Shown: positions 11,560 through 23,968 of the stretch, one piece after another
Numbering within the stretch: the first letter of the stretch is position 1
Layout: every line of letters begins with the position of its first letter
Assembly (NCBI RefSeq): GCF_963678635.1
Contig: NC_087065.1
Span: forward strand, 15,132,019-15,196,018
From: Symsagittifera roscoffensis
Lineage: Eukaryota; Xenacoelomorpha; Acoela; Convolutidae
Length of the DNA stretch: 64,000 bases
Direction: 5' to 3'
The notes under the pieces: model-generated
Databases searched by the model: none
What the model saw: only the letters and a program-made list of their open reading frames with translations
What the model was told of the DNA's origin: nothing
Translations under genes and position numbers: made by a program

Positions 11560-12310
11560 GATTTGATGGAGTTTGAAGCTTCATGATTGTGTCTATGGGG
11601 AATTTTAATGGAGTTATTGTATTGCCTTTAGTAATATGTCCAAGGAATTTTACACGAGTGGGAAAAAAATGTGATTAGTCTGAAGCTGCTTTCTTGTTTT
11701 CTTTAAGTAGCATTTGGTGAAATTTACCTAATACAATAAACATTTCGTTTTTCGTTTGTGACTGCATGAAAACATCGTCTAAATATATTATGACTTTTCT
11801 ACTGAGAATGAGTGGTCGAAATATTTTACTCATAAATGCTGAGAATGCTGCTGGTCCTATGGAATTTCCATAGAAAAGTCTATTAAGTTCGTATTGTTGA
11901 TTTCCAATAACGAATTGTGTTAAGCGTTGCGATTTTTTATCTAGTCGCATTTGATTGTATGCGTTTTTCAAGCCAGCTGTTGTATGGTATTTTCCGTTTA
12001 TTTTCGAGAGAATTACCTGAATTAGTTCTATGGGCCATAATCATTTAGATTCATCAATCTTGCGTCTAAAACGATTTCTAATGATTCTTCTGTAGCTAAA
12101 GTAAAAACGGGATTTGTATTTCTTCTTGGTTGTTATTCTTTTTTTACTGGAAATGATTTCGTATTGTTATAATATATCTAGTATTCTTTTGAATTTATTT
12201 TGTAAGTGAATTGGAACTTTACTTGCTCGTTGTTTATTGAAAATTGCGTCAGGTTTTAGAGGTAGGTGTAGTGGTGAATTTACTTTTCCAACATCTAATT
12301 TAGATGTAGC
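11560..12310 (-). pseudogene. Reverse transcriptase of element A (broken)
   Basis: The open stretch 11,675-11,971 (minus) holds the central RT domain: an AYNQM helix, LFYGNSIGPAAFSAFM, and the active-site box YLDDVF at about 11,790. The N-terminal part at 12,310-11,990 is recognisable through several stops and frame changes. The strand that should carry the first catalytic aspartate reads TAGLKNAY, so the usual Asp is a Gly. The enzyme would be dead even if the frame were open. The family match to Ty3/gypsy RT is secure; the clade is not assigned. Confidence 0.85.
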
Positions 12311-12547
12311 GTAAGCCAATGGGTATCTAAGTTGTAGTTCGACCAATTGTTCTTATTCTTTTTGTGTAATTTGAGAGTGTTGAAAATTGAACAATCTAAG
12401 GAACTTTTTGTTGTTCAGTGGTATATTTTGATATCTGAAATGTTGGTTTAAAAAAAGTGTGTTTGTAAAATTATCTGTGTTTCGAATTTTAACACTTAAT
12501 CTATTATTAGTTGAAAATTCTTCAATAAGAATTGTTGATTGGCATAT

Positions 12548-13241
12548 TTATAATAATTTCAAAAAATTAATTACTCTATATGCTGTTTCTATTGTGGGAG
12601 AAATTGTTGCATTTATTTCACGATAACCTAAAAGTCCTACAGGTAAGGTTGTTTTATATGGAGACTTATTGTACACATGTAATGAAATTATATCTGAGTT
12701 TGTATTTTTTGTGTATTTCATCGATGAGATTGTTACTCGGAAAAAGTTATCAATTGGCTTGAATTCAATGTCTGACATTTCTAGTCGTTGTTTATTTTGT
12801 TTCATGTTGTATTGGTGAATTTGACCTATAGAAAAGTTATATACATATTCTGCTAGTGGCTTCAAGTAATTTTCTTCTTGGTTTTATAAAGGGTAAAAAT
12901 TGAGGAAAAAAGGTGGTTGCTTATTTAATCTTTGAAAGAATGTAAGTGATGTGTTTTTCAATCTTGTATATTTGTCTTTTTTATGAATTTTTCTGCTCAG
13001 AAAAATAATTGTGGGAATAAAATGGTATTTCAATGATATTGTGTTTTATATCTGTGATATGGAATTTTTGTTTGAAAAACTTAGTTAAAAGTTCATTCTG
13101 TTCCATCGTTCGAGTGGGAACAAGGAATAAATGAGTTTTTCCAAAATTTGTTAAACTTGATCCTTGTGCTGAAGCTAATTTGCTTGAGGTCTTTGATGGT
13201 ATTATTTTTGATGATCGAAAATCTTTAATCTGTGCTTCCAA
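12548..13241 (-). pseudogene. Protease/linker region of element A Pol
   Basis: Two minus-strand pieces (12,981-13,241 and 12,548-12,865) lie between Gag and RT. The second contains the block TTLPVGLLGYREINAT, which is matched by a diverged block in element B at 63,905-64,000. By position this is where gypsy elements carry the aspartic protease and its C-terminal linker. I did not find a clear D(S/T)G triad, so the protease identity is positional only. Confidence 0.5.
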
Positions 13242-13559
13242 AAAGAAGTGGAATTGTCCAAATTTTTACTTATGGTATTTATACTTTATTTGTTGTATTC
13301 TAATATATATTATTTGTACCTGAATTTCCTGTGAGTGCATGTTCGGTATAGTCTGTATTGTTTTGAGTTTTATCGGGAGTTTGAAAATGATTATTATTGT
13401 TTTGGTAAAAATTCAATTCTATTGGTGTTTCGTATTCATTTTTAGTTTGAAGCATGTTGATTGAAAGCGTGTTTTCTGTTTCGTTCTCATCATCTGTGGA
13501 TTTGTAATTTTTGTGGTTTAGTTGAAGTTCTAAATTTTCTGTGGCATCAATAACGGGAG

Positions 13560-14290
13560 GGTCTGAGTGGGTTTTTTTAGTTGATTATAACTGGTTGATT
13601 TGTCTAAAGTTTTGTTGTGAATTTTGGTATTGTGCATAATTTCTATATGGTGACTGAGAATAATTTCTTTGTCGTTTTGAGTAAATAAAGTTTCGATTAT
13701 TGGAGTTCTGACGGGATCTATTGGGATAGTTTTTGTAGTTTGATCTATTGTTTGAATAAATTCGTGATCTTTTATCTGGTTATTGTCTATTCCTATTGTT
13801 TGAGTAGTTTCTGTTTCGATTTTATGAGGAATTTCTAGAACGGTCCTTTGAATAATACCTATTTCGACAGTTGGATTGTGGACAATTTCTTTTGTAATTG
13901 GAGTAATTACTTCTGCTTGAGTATGTTCTTGAATAATTATTTTGATATTGATTGTTTTGACGGTTTGATCGACTTTATCTATTTCGTGAGAAATTTTGTG
14001 AATTACTTTGATTTGGAGATCATCCGCGGTAATTGTTTCTGTAAAACTATTGTTATCTAGAGGTATAATAGTTATATGAAAGTGGTTTCCCTGAACTTTT
14101 ATTACTATGAATGTTTTTGTTCGGCAAATTTTGGTCGTTTTTCATGTATTGATAGAATGGTTTATTTGGTTCTCTGTATTTTTGTGGTTTGTACTGTTTA
14201 TCTTGTTGTTTTTGTCTACATTCAGCAATGCTATGTCCATATCTACGGCAAAAATTTTATCATTTTTTGACTGATGGTTTGCCTTTAAAG
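13560..14290 (-). pseudogene. Arg/Ser/Asn-rich Gag tail with zinc-knuckle remnant, element A
   Basis: The minus strand reads a long run of R, S, N and Y residues (for example RNYSQSPYRNYAQY) interrupted by stops. Just upstream is a knuckle-like segment (CRRYGHSIAEC at about 14,250), which has the Gly-His-Cys part of a CCHC knuckle but lacks a clean second Cys. This is the nucleocapsid region. It aligns with the Arg/Ser-rich segments of element B at 62,690-62,780 and 63,115-63,642. Nucleocapsid domains bind the RNA genome. Confidence 0.65.
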
Positions 14291-14419
14291 TTTGGATTTT
14301 TCTCGTAGATATTTAAAATGTAAGTGATTTTTTTCAGCTAGTTCAGTGTCAGAGTCATGGATGTTATTTGTTTGTGAAGTAGTTGCATGGATGTTGTTTA
14401 CGTTTTGTAATTTTAAATG

Positions 14420-15060
14420 TTCTGTTTCTTCCATTTTCATAGTGATTTCAGTTTGTTCTAGTTTATCTTCTAGTTTTCGGAAGTCTGTATCAAGTTCTTG
14501 AATTGAAGATGGATGCGATGCTCTTTTTTTATCGCTATTTTCCGTAATTGTGGCGTTTGAGTCATCATTAAAATTTCTGTGTTTTTTGTGTTTTTTTTAG
14601 TCATGCGTTTTACGGGAATTTGCTTTTCTTACTAATGTTTCGATTCTTACTGTAATTTGTTTAGCAGTTTCTTTTGGGATTCTACGAATTTCATTGCATA
14701 GAATTCTTTGATGTTGTTTGTTTCTTTCAGAGTCGAACGTTTTTGAAAATAATTGTGAGAACTTTTTCCAATCTGATTTAATATCTATAGGTAAAACTGA
14801 AAATCTTTTTGGGCTGCGCCATCAAGTTTGGTTCGGATTAGAGCTGTGCGTCTATGTATCCAATTTTGATGAATTGGCGTATTTACTGGTTCAGGTCGTA
14901 AACTTAAAATTAAATTGGCTCTGACTCCATTTAAATAATTTCTACTTAGTATTCAGGATCTGTTCCTGTGAATACCATTAGTGGTTTGCTTGGAGATATA
15001 CAAGATCTATCCATAAGTATCAATTCATAGTCAGCTGTAGTGATTCTGCGGCATTTGGTA
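14420..15060 (-). pseudogene. Gag capsid-like core of element A (broken)
   Basis: By alignment with element B (61,745-62,420), the minus strand here encodes the capsid-like part of Gag. It is split by stops and frame shifts so that no piece exceeds about 50 residues. A lysine/glutamate-rich helix around 14,500-14,420 corresponds to the LEQAEITMKLEE helix of B. The assignment rests mostly on the better preserved B copy. Confidence 0.55.
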
Positions 15061-15207
15061 TTTGAGAAAAAATTGTCAGTTGTGTTTTTGTTAAATCATG
15101 TTGTTTAAATAATATGGTAATGGGATTTCTTTTTGATTTGTGTTGGTTGATAACTTTGTGTTATTATAGGATTTTGTGATTCAAAATTTTTGTTTTATGA
15201 TGTTGGG

Positions 15208-15678
15208 TTATGTCTTGTTTGTCGTGTTTGTTCGTTTCGTAAATGGTTCGAAAAGATCTGATTGATAAATAGGATCTTTTTGATTAATGTTCCAGTTTTT
15301 GTTTTGTTGATTTGTACTAAATCGTTGTGGATTTTGACTATTGTACTCTCCATCTTCTGAGTAATGTGGTTGATTCCTTGTATGGTGTTTATTTGCTTTT
15401 TTTTTATTTTGCTGGAAAAAAGGATAAATTTCATTACGGTCCATTGTAGCTCGTGGTTGATCGTTAAAAAATACTGTATAAGAGGCTTGTTGTGATACGT
15501 TTTGATGAATATTTTGTGCTTGTGATTGGCTTTGAATGTTCATATAGGGGGTTAAATGTTTTGGATTTTGCGAAAAAATATAGGTTTGATCAGAGAAGTT
15601 GTTTCTATTAGACGTCTTTTGTTTATTTGTTTGTCTTGATGTCTTTACTGGTTTAATTGTTAGTTTTTGATAAACCAT
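15208..15678 (-). pseudogene. Gln/Asn-rich Gag N-terminal segment of element A
   Basis: This 156-codon open stretch on the minus strand is rich in Q, N, T and S, with a central YPFFQQNKK motif. It corresponds to CPFFQQQKT in element B at about 61,345. Low-complexity Q/N segments like this occur upstream of the capsid core in many retroelement Gags. There is a second overlapping frame at 15,195-15,434, which shows that the frame has slipped. I infer a Gag precursor part. Confidence 0.6.
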
Positions 15679-16690
15679 TTGTGATTATTTTGGAATAACG
15701 GAAGGTTTTACCGTGGATTGTATAGTTGTTTGCGCAAATACTGTACAGTTATTTTTTGGAGTTGTAAGTGTAGGATGATTGAGGTAGAAGCTTTGTTGCG
15801 TTGTTGCTGGCTTTGTTTCGACTATTTCTTCACTAAATAAGTGCGATGGAGTTTGAATATCTTGTTATGAAGATTTCTTGTGCCATTTAAATTCTCTTGT
15901 GTTTTAATGAATGTAAAATTCAAGCTATTTATTATGTTCTATCAGTGAACAGTGCATTATAATTTAAAGGTGTTTCATCAATAGTAAGTGGAGTTGTTCT
16001 AACACAATCCTTATAGATGGAAGTGGTGGTAATTGCTTGACTGGATATATCAGTTGGTATATTAATAAGTAATGGATGAGACCAATCAGGATCAGAAACA
16101 TAATCTGTTTCATCTCCTAGTACAGTTTCATCGTCTGAAATTTATGGTCGAAAACATTTTCTTGATAGTTCTATGGGATCAATGTTATGGACAAAACAAT
16201 CAATTACAAACCATGCTAGTATCTTTTGTAGATCTCGTTTAAAATTTTGTGAGATTGAATAATTTCTTCGATTCTTCGAAGTTTTCACTGATTGTATTTA
16301 AAAATTTTGAGAAGAATACAGATTTCTTGTCTTTCAGTTGTATGTCGGGATATTTGAGTTGGTGTTTCACTTTGTGTTTCTTTCAATTCTAATATGGATA
16401 GATAGCTATAGATGATTGAAAATACATCATCTGTTAATTTTGAATTTATTCTTTGTGAATTTTGGTGTGGTGAACTTTGTATGTAGCCTGTAACAACTTT
16501 CGAGAATTCTATATCTATATCGTCTGTTTATATTTGGTGTTTTATGTGATTTGATTTTGGTGATGCAATTTCAATTGTAAATATACCGTAGTGCGATATG
16601 ATATTACATATATCTTTGAGATAGTGGTCAAGGATTTGTCGTTTTATTCTAACTTCAGGAAATTCTTGTTTACATGGGCTATTTCCTTTT
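15679..16690 (-). pseudogene. 5' part of the Gag reading frame of element A, heavily broken
   Basis: No open frame longer than about 60 codons remains, but short minus-strand stretches correspond in order to element B between 60,000 and 61,100. It is probably the N-terminal Gag region. Nothing else is visible here. Confidence 0.4.
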
Positions 16691-16699
16691 TCAAATTAG

Positions 16700-17465
16700 C
16701 TTACAATTAAGTGTAACAAAATTGTACTTGAACTCTGAATCATTTTGCGGTTTTAAAAAAAATTGGTGTATCGAGTTGACATCGAAGTTTTTGTTGTATT
16801 CGATCATGGTTTATATTGTAAAACTGTTATTGTGTAACATTCAATATGTCTTATTGGTTGATTCTATTTATATAGACGTATTGGTTTGTTAATATATGAC
16901 TTTTTTTGGCGTTTTCCTTTTTTGATGATCGCGTAGTCGCTTCTGAGTCAGAAAAATAAATTTGGTCGTCTATCGGGTTATTTTATTTCTATTGAATCTT
17001 CTAAATCTTGAAGTTACTGTATTGTGTTTGTGTCTGATTCTGAAACTGCAATGTTTTGTTTTGAAAATCGACTATCGATAATTTTTTTTGTAACAAAATT
17101 TTACTTGTCCTCAGAAAAATTTTGCGGTTTTAAGAAAAATTGGGGTATCGAATTGACATCGAAATTTTTGTTGTATTCGATCATGGTTTATATTGTAAAA
17201 CTGTTATTGTGTAGTATTCAACATGTCTTATTGGTTGATTCAATTTATATAGACGTATTGGTTTGCTGATATATGACTTTTTTATTTTGCGTTTTCTTTG
17301 TTTTGATGATCGCGTAGTCGCTTCTGAGTCAGAAAAGTATATTTGGTCGTCTATCGGGTTATTTTTATCTAATGATTCTTCTAAATTTTGCGGTTTCTGT
17401 ATTGTGTTTGAGTCTGATTCTGAGACTGCGATTCTTCGTTTTGAAAATTGACTTTCGATAATTTA
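16700..17465 (-). repeat. Tandem repeat of about 378 bp inside the element A leader/Gag
   Basis: Two copies of a unit of about 378 bp lie head to tail, roughly 16,700-17,077 and 17,078-17,455. Matched landmarks are tttgcggttttaa at 16,744 and 17,121, and the block gatcgcgtagtcgcttctga near 16,925 and 17,305. Identity is high but clearly below that of the 5.7-kb duplication. Element B has only one copy in the corresponding place (59,711-59,960), so the duplication is specific to A. Confidence 0.85.
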
Positions 17466-17699
17466 TTTTTGTTTTCTTATGATTGTCTTTTTGCGTGTTT
17501 GTTTTTTAACCTACAAAATCCTCTTGTTTGTCTGTGTAGTGTGATTACAAGATGGTATTTTTTGTTTTTAATTAAGCAATTATGTAGTACAATTTATTGC
17601 TTACTACCTAGATTATCTCTTGACATAAGGTTTAGGATGATGGATGCAATATTTGGGGGTTGGAATTTTTATTTTCCTAAACTCTTAGTCCTTACGATT

Positions 17700-19176
17700 T
17701 TTGTGTGGTTACCTTAACTTGGAGCATAGATTGTCGTGGTTAACGGGTTGGAGAGAGACAATATCTTTTCGTGGGAAGTATTTTTTACCTTCTCGTAAAT
17801 AAGTTTTAATCTATGAGTTAGCTACTTAATCTTACCTAGTGGTTGTGATTTTGTGATTGAGAGTTGGAGAATAGTGAATCAATCCACAAGGTTCAGGTAT
17901 AATTAGAGAGGTATAAGTAAATCGTTAGATACTATTTTACGACATATTAATTTGTTAAGGGTTTTAGGCTGGATCATCTATGAGGAAGGGCTCAAGTGAA
18001 GGATGAGTAAGCGAATATCTTCATGGTTAAGCCTAATTAAAATGGTTATTTTTTCTAAAATTTCCATTACTCCTCGGTCGTCTATAAGGCTTGGGTAGTG
18101 AATCGACGTTTGAGGTCATTAGACACTTTTAAAATTATGGTAAGAAATTGTTCTGATTTGATCCAAGGAAAGCCTTGATGATCAATAAGAAAATAATTTA
18201 AGCTAAGGTTTAATCAAAATTAAAGATCAAAAGAAGGCCTTGATGATCTGTTTATGAAAGGAAAGTGGGATATTGAAAGCAAGGATAAGCCATGGTAAAT
18301 TTTGATTTAAAAATTTTGAGTTAAAGAAAAGTTAAAAGGTAAGGTTTTGATGAGACTAGTTTCTTAAATTTTTGTTGTTTTGTTTTAGGTGATGAAGCTA
18401 AAAACCTTATAATTTTTAAAACTAGCAATACTTTTTTAATACTAACTATTTTTTGTTTTTTGTATTTATAAAATTGTTTATAGAAAAATTTGATTTACTG
18501 CAGATTTTGGAAGGAACGACTTGTGCTCTTTTTATCAATTGTTTTTGTATAAAAAGTAGGTATAGCACCAGTAAGGTTGTTGAAGAATTTTTCTTCAAAT
18601 TATTTTCATGTCAGTAAATGAAAATGAAATTTACTGCATAGAGTACTCTTAATACAAAAGTTTGTTCCGCTTTCCGTCGTACTATCATGTAGCAGAGTGG
18701 TCCAATTCCTTATTGTTTTTCACGCCACGATCTTGATATTCTTTCAATACCTGGTAATTCTTGTATTGTTTGAAAATTTGGCGTAAATTTATTGAGACGT
18801 ACATTTTCAATAAATTATCTATTCCGTCTAGCATTTTTGCAATTTTGCAATTGTCTAATTCTAAGTTCCATTTTCTAAATGTAATATAATTAAGGTCTTG
18901 TTTCAGACATTTGGTCGCACCCGTCTGAGTTATGATCTATTGCTTAGACTCATAGAGTAGTTTCAGATAAGATACACCGTCTGCTCGTCATCTTATTTTC
19001 GACCGGATAGTTTCGTGCAGTTATTTAGTCTAATACCGATCTTAATATTACTCTTACATCTCATAATCTCAATAGAACTGGTATATAGTGGTTTATGCGA
19101 GTTAGTTCTTGGAGTTTATCCAAAAGGAGAACAACTGTATTCAAAGTTCTATTTAAAAGTACAAGTAGTTTCAGCA
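17700..19176 (-). mobile_element. 5' LTR and leader of element A
   Basis: The outer edge on the minus strand starts at 19,176 with TGCTGAAACTACTTGTA. Homology to element B at 58,027 begins at the same base, which defines the LTR edge. Shared blocks continue inward, including gatcggtattagacta (about 19,029-19,044) and caaacgtcgattcacta (about 18,096-18,112). Inside are repeats of the motif gatcatcaaggc on the minus strand (near 18,170 and 18,235). I could not place the inner LTR boundary or the primer-binding site, and no target duplication can be checked because the 3' LTR is missing. Confidence 0.7.
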
Positions 19177-21600
19177 ACCTACAAATAAATGTTAATGTTA
19201 GAGATGGAGTTTGATTGGTTAGTTATAAAAGTTTTATAATGATAATCCATCAATAATGTAATTGGTTTATAAATACTGGTTTAGAACTGGTTCCACCCAT
19301 CTGGGATTTAGAGAGTTTTTAGTTTTCAATTGTTTGATGTACTGAAGGACGGGTGATGTAGTTTCTTTTTGAAGTTGCGAGCATTGACTTCTTGGAGAGA
19401 GGAGAATTGTGATTGTTTGTGTTAGACGGAGGAAGGTTGTTTTGTTCGTGTTTCAAGATGAGTCTCGTTGATCGTGGTATTCTTGGGTGGTTGTGTCAAG
19501 ACTTCTGATCGACCCAGGAATTGTACCATTGCACTTCTATTATTGCACTTGATTCAATTTCAGATCATTGCGATTTTTTTTCAAACTCACTTATTTTTTA
19601 TTTTCAATGCCTAAGCAGCGACTCAGCCCAACCCAGCAGAAGTGGTCAAAATTAGAACAGTGTATTGTTCGCACAGTTTTTTCCATCGAAAGTTTTTCAG
19701 ACAATTTGAAAACAAGTTGCAAAAACTGGAACTTATATTGATCAGAATTGTTCTGCTTTGTTTGTCTTATAAACTGTTAGAAAGTTTGTGGAAATTACTT
19801 AAGGGTTTTCTAAATTTACAATAAGTAAAGGCAATCATTATAATTTTTAGATAGTAAGCTGATATGTTTGTTTGATTGTGCCAATAAGATCTACTTGGAT
19901 TCTGAAAGTTCAATGCTTCTTTCAGGTATAATTTGCACTCACTTTATTTTGTCGGAGTTTTGAGTCTTCTGGGCGTATGTATTCCGTAGTAATCGATAAT
20001 TTTCTTCTTCTAACTACAAAATTAGAGAAAACCGTACCGAACCTTTGATTGACAACCAGCGCTGATTAGCATTAATTGATAAAATTTCTAGCTGTGTTGA
20101 TTAATAATCTGATTATTAAAACGGAGTTGCTTAAAAAAACGCCAACCAATAGTTTTAAGCGTTTCAGCAGACCATTCAGTTTTAGCAGACCGGTATTTTA
20201 GCAGACTCAGAAGAACAAGAAGTCAAACCAGAACGCTTAACTGCGGCATTGACAAATGGCGATTGCTTGCTCCGCTGCGCTTAGACTCGTAGTGACAGGC
20301 ATTGAGCGCGTGAATCATTCTTTTCCGCTAGTTCTGAAGAAAAGGGAGGGAAAATTTGCGCTCGGGTGCTAACTAGCCATTTTTGGTTAGAATTTTTATA
20401 CCCTCTACAAACCAGTAATGTATTATGCTCAAATTTAAAAACATATTTACATGTGATTAATTTTTCGAAAGTTTATTGGGCTTCAAAAATCGCCCATTTC
20501 GTGCTATTAATGAGTAAGAGTCTACTTAACCCGCTCCTAAATTGTTTCGCATCAAATTTAAGTGAGATATTTGCTGCTATTAAAACATTATTAAACAAGT
20601 TCACCAAAAATAGTTGGCATAGACTGTTCATATCTGGGAAAATGTCCATCATCCAATTTTGTACAATTTCATATCTAGAAAAACTGCAAAAAAACTCTAC
20701 GATAAGCATTTTCTCATATATGAAATTCATATGTTAAGCCTTTTTTCATAAATCAAAAAATTATTATTTTGTCGCCGAATAGTTTGTCAAATTTTTTGTC
20801 CTTAACAGAATAAACACGGATTCTCTTACACAAGAACAAGAACTCCCCTTGGTTGAAGGAAGTTATCTCACAGATACTCGGCACTTGAATAATAGTTTTA
20901 CGAGAGAACATAATTCATTCTCTCAATAAAAATTTTGAACTTTTTCACATGATTAGAAAGTTTTCAGTCAACTTTTTCAATGGTCGAGTATTGTGTCCTG
21001 AAATTTTTTGACAACTCTTGCAATAAAAAAAACTTTTACAAAATTCAAAATTGATTCTCTTAAATGTTTTAGTCATTTTCGTTACTTTTTCATAAAAAAA
21101 CTCAGTCTGTCTGGACTGCGTTATAGACAAAAAAGTTTTGCATGCATTTTTCCGAAAAATGCTCATTTGAACATGAAAAAGAATATGCGAATAAAATTCG
21201 AGAAAAACAGCAATCTCCTGAAAGTTGGATGTTGTTTTTGGTAACTTTTTTGATGCAATGTAAAAACTGCTTGTCGTTCAGTTTTCTTAGTTGGAAGAAA
21301 TTGTGTCATAGAAATTTTTTTCATACAATCCGTGTACGAAATTGCATGATAAGCAGTTTTCGTATCGTTTTGAAAATAAATCATTTATCTTTTTTTTTCA
21401 ATGGTTGAAGGGCATTCGGACACGAGTAGACTTGTTAATATTCTGTTCCTAAAGTTAATTATGCTGATAACGCCTGAATTAATTGTCTTAATTAGAAAAG
21501 CCCAAACCCAAATTGAGGGCATTCCCGCTTTTCAGAAAAGTGGATTTTCGTAGTCTTAAATGTTGTAAACATAATCGATTCCCATGTTACGCTCAGACAA
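19177..21600. other. Gene-free AT-rich stretch
   Basis: Short open frames exist on both strands at 20,366-20,737, 20,945-21,408 and elsewhere, but they overlap each other in opposite directions and show no conserved motif. AT-rich sequence produces such frames by chance. I see no repeat or transposon end that I can name. Confidence 0.6.
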
Positions 21601-21654
21601 CAACATTTAATTAAATTAGGACTTAAATCCAATTTTTTCCGCAAAATTTTAATG

Positions 21655-21865
21655 CAGTTTAATTCATTTAAAATCCTTTATAATGGATTAAACGATAAGT
21701 AGAAAATCACATTAAAATGGATTTTTTTCATTTTCCTTTTTCCGCGTCCTTTTGAAATACATTATGATTAAATTGAAATCCGTTATAATGGATTAGATAA
21801 TAAGTGGAAAATCACATTAAAATAGATTTTTTTTTCACTTTCCTTGTTTCGCTCCGTTTTTGAAA
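21655..21865. repeat. Direct tandem repeat, two units of about 105 bp
   Basis: Two adjacent units share the blocks ataatggatta, aagt(a/g)gaaaatcacattaaaa and a T-rich run followed by ccgcgtcc or cgctccg. The copies differ at several places. They are the clearest local duplication within the TTATAAT zone. Confidence 0.7.
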
Positions 21866-23025
21866 AAAACAATAGAAAACATGAATTAATGACAAAACAC
21901 GTTCTGAAATCACAAATGATATTTCAGAAAACATATCAGTTGCCATCAATTTAATCAATTATTTTTATAAATTTTGAAAACATCAAAATTTTGCGATCCT
22001 CTTGTTTTCTATTTGAAGTTTTTAATTTCGAAAAGTTTAAGGAGTAAAAAAAAGGTTAAAAAAGTTTTTTTTTACCAGCTTGCAAAAAGTTATCAAGATA
22101 ATAATACAAAGCTGCAGCACCATTAAAATAATGACCTGAGAAATGAAATGGATTTTAACTGATTAAGCTTGAATTATTAGACAGAAACAAAAGTTAAGAA
22201 AAGTGAAAAAAAATCGATTATAATGGAGTAAAATTGATTTTGTTGCCTCGAACAATAGTAACATTATAATGCATTTTTAATTGATTATAATCGATTTTTT
22301 TTTTCACTTTTGTGGGCAATGCCAATAAAACTCAATTATGGTTTATTTTTATTTATGAAACTCCAATGCAGATTACGCCTGTCATTCAAGTATGCGTCAG
22401 TTGTTTTACGCTAGTCTGCTAAAAGACCCAGTTTTTACTACTTATGCTAAAAAGAGATCGGTCTCCACTTGAGCGTAATAACTTAACAATTAACTCAACA
22501 CGAAAAACAATTCAACGCGCGTTTTGTTGTAGCACGCAGTTGGCTTACGTGTAATCAATTCAGTTCAACACGGTAAGTTGAAAAACTGAGTGCTCACATC
22601 TCGCATAAATCATATCTGACTACTAGTTTTGCAGACTTGCATAAGGCACTCGCACTGGAGTTCCATGGATAATAATCAATTATATTGTCATTTTATAGTC
22701 AGTCTCTATAAAATTACAAAAATAATCGTTTATAACCCATCAAAAAAGAATTATAATCCATTATTTTTTAAATCATTGTAACCCATTTTAATCGATTATA
22801 ATCGATTGTAATCCCTTAAAAATGGACTATATTTCGTATATTTTTATGCCAATATAATCCCTTATAATCAGTTATAATCAATTATAATGGATTTTTTTGA
22901 TAGATAAGTCATAAACTTTTTTCTAAGTTATCACATTTCCTGTTTAGTACAATTGCTACCTATTAGGTTTCATAAAATGTTACATTTCTCTTTTCAACCT
23001 TTGTAATGTTTGTCTTATATACCCC

Positions 23026-23360
23026 GTTTCCCCCCTCCCACTCCTGTTTATACCCCCCATCCTCCCACTCCTGTTACCCCCCCCCCCCCCATTTTCCTCC
23101 CTGTTTACACCCCCTTTGTTTAACCACCCACTGTTTTCCTCCCTGTTTACACCCCCCGTTCCGTTTACCCGCCCCCCTCGCACATTGCCCCCTACCTCCC
23201 TGCCAGCTTACCACAACCGCCATTCGCCCCCTTTATGGTTTTTTTTATTGGTATACTTTGGGGAGGGGTTTATGATTTACACCCCCCCCCCCCCAAGTTA
23301 CCCCCCACACACAGTTTACACCTCCTCAATTTACCCCTATCTTAGCTTAACCCCCCCCCC
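23026..23360. repeat. C-rich low-complexity tract with tttacaccccc units
   Basis: This polypyrimidine tract has C-runs up to 14-15 and a recurring unit close to ctgtttacacccccc. The complementary strand is G-rich with many G-runs, so G-quadruplex and i-motif structures are possible. Open frames here (for example 23,116-23,439) are Pro/His-rich by composition only and are not genes. Confidence 0.8.
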
Positions 23361-23968
23361 GTTTACTGGGGTAGGGGGTTTGAGCAAATGCCGACGGATG
23401 GTGGGCAAAGTGGGGGAGGGGTTAATTCGAGTAGGTTAAGATTGCGAGTAGGCCATGAGTATGAGTAACGCAGAAATTTTACAAGTTTTGCAAATGATTT
23501 TGCAAAAAAATGTATAGATTATAATCTGTTATAATATTTTATAATGGATTTTAAATGGATTATAATCTACTATAATGGATTTTAAAAGGATTATAATCCA
23601 TTATATTGAATTTTAAAGGATTGTGTTTTTACCAAAATAATTGATTATAATGAAAATATAATCGATTTCGTAGTCTAAATTTGCCACAATATTGGCTTAT
23701 AATGACAACAATTTAGACAACACTTTTCCATTATAATCGATTATTATCAATGGAACTCCGGTGCGGGCATGCGAGATATGCACGCCCGCTCAGCAGAAGA
23801 TCTGATCGAGTCCTGCTATTGCCATATAGCTAGACCTGTTAAATCGCTGAGCTGCTGTCTGAAAGGAAACCAAACTGCATTATTGCCGACAAAAATTATA
23901 AAGATCATGAATGAAAAAATTAAAAACGGAAAAATCCGGACTCGGTGTCGGGGTTTCAGTCATACATG

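Larger units (their letters stand above)
7030..19176 (-). mobile_element. Retroelement A: decayed env-bearing Ty3/gypsy-like element
   Basis: On the minus strand the order is LTR/leader (19,176 to about 17,700), Gag region (about 17,450-13,560), protease/linker (13,241-12,548), RT (about 12,310-11,560), integrase (about 10,700-9,870) and an env-like gene (to about 7030). This is the expected order for a retrovirus-like gypsy element. Every gene is broken. Element B at 58,027-64,000 is a diverged relative in the opposite orientation and aligns from the LTR edge through Gag to the linker. The 3' LTR is missing. The 3' third has been copied by the 5.7-kb tandem duplication. Confidence 0.85.
21600..23760. 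repeat. Zone of recurrent TTATAAT(C/G)-type palindromic motifs
   Basis: Variants of ttataatcgatt, ttataatccatt and ttataatggatt recur well over twenty times across about 2.1 kb, in both orientations and often abutting to form palindromes such as aatcgattataatcgatt near 22,793 and ggattataatccatta near 23,588. The zone is interrupted by the C-rich tract at 23,026-23,360. It could be a degenerate satellite or nested palindromic MITEs. No ends could be defined. Confidence 0.6.

Noticed and set aside
20366-21408. Cluster of opposed open frames of 70-120 codons
   Set aside because: They overlap on both strands, lack motifs and fit chance openness in AT-rich DNA.
23026-23360. Interstitial telomere array
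   Set aside because: The C-rich unit is irregular in length and sequence and does not match a known telomere repeat.
23006-23439. Open frames rich in Pro, His and Thr over the C-rich tract, and Gly-rich frames on the other strand
   Set aside because: The composition comes from C-runs; both strands are open for the same reason.
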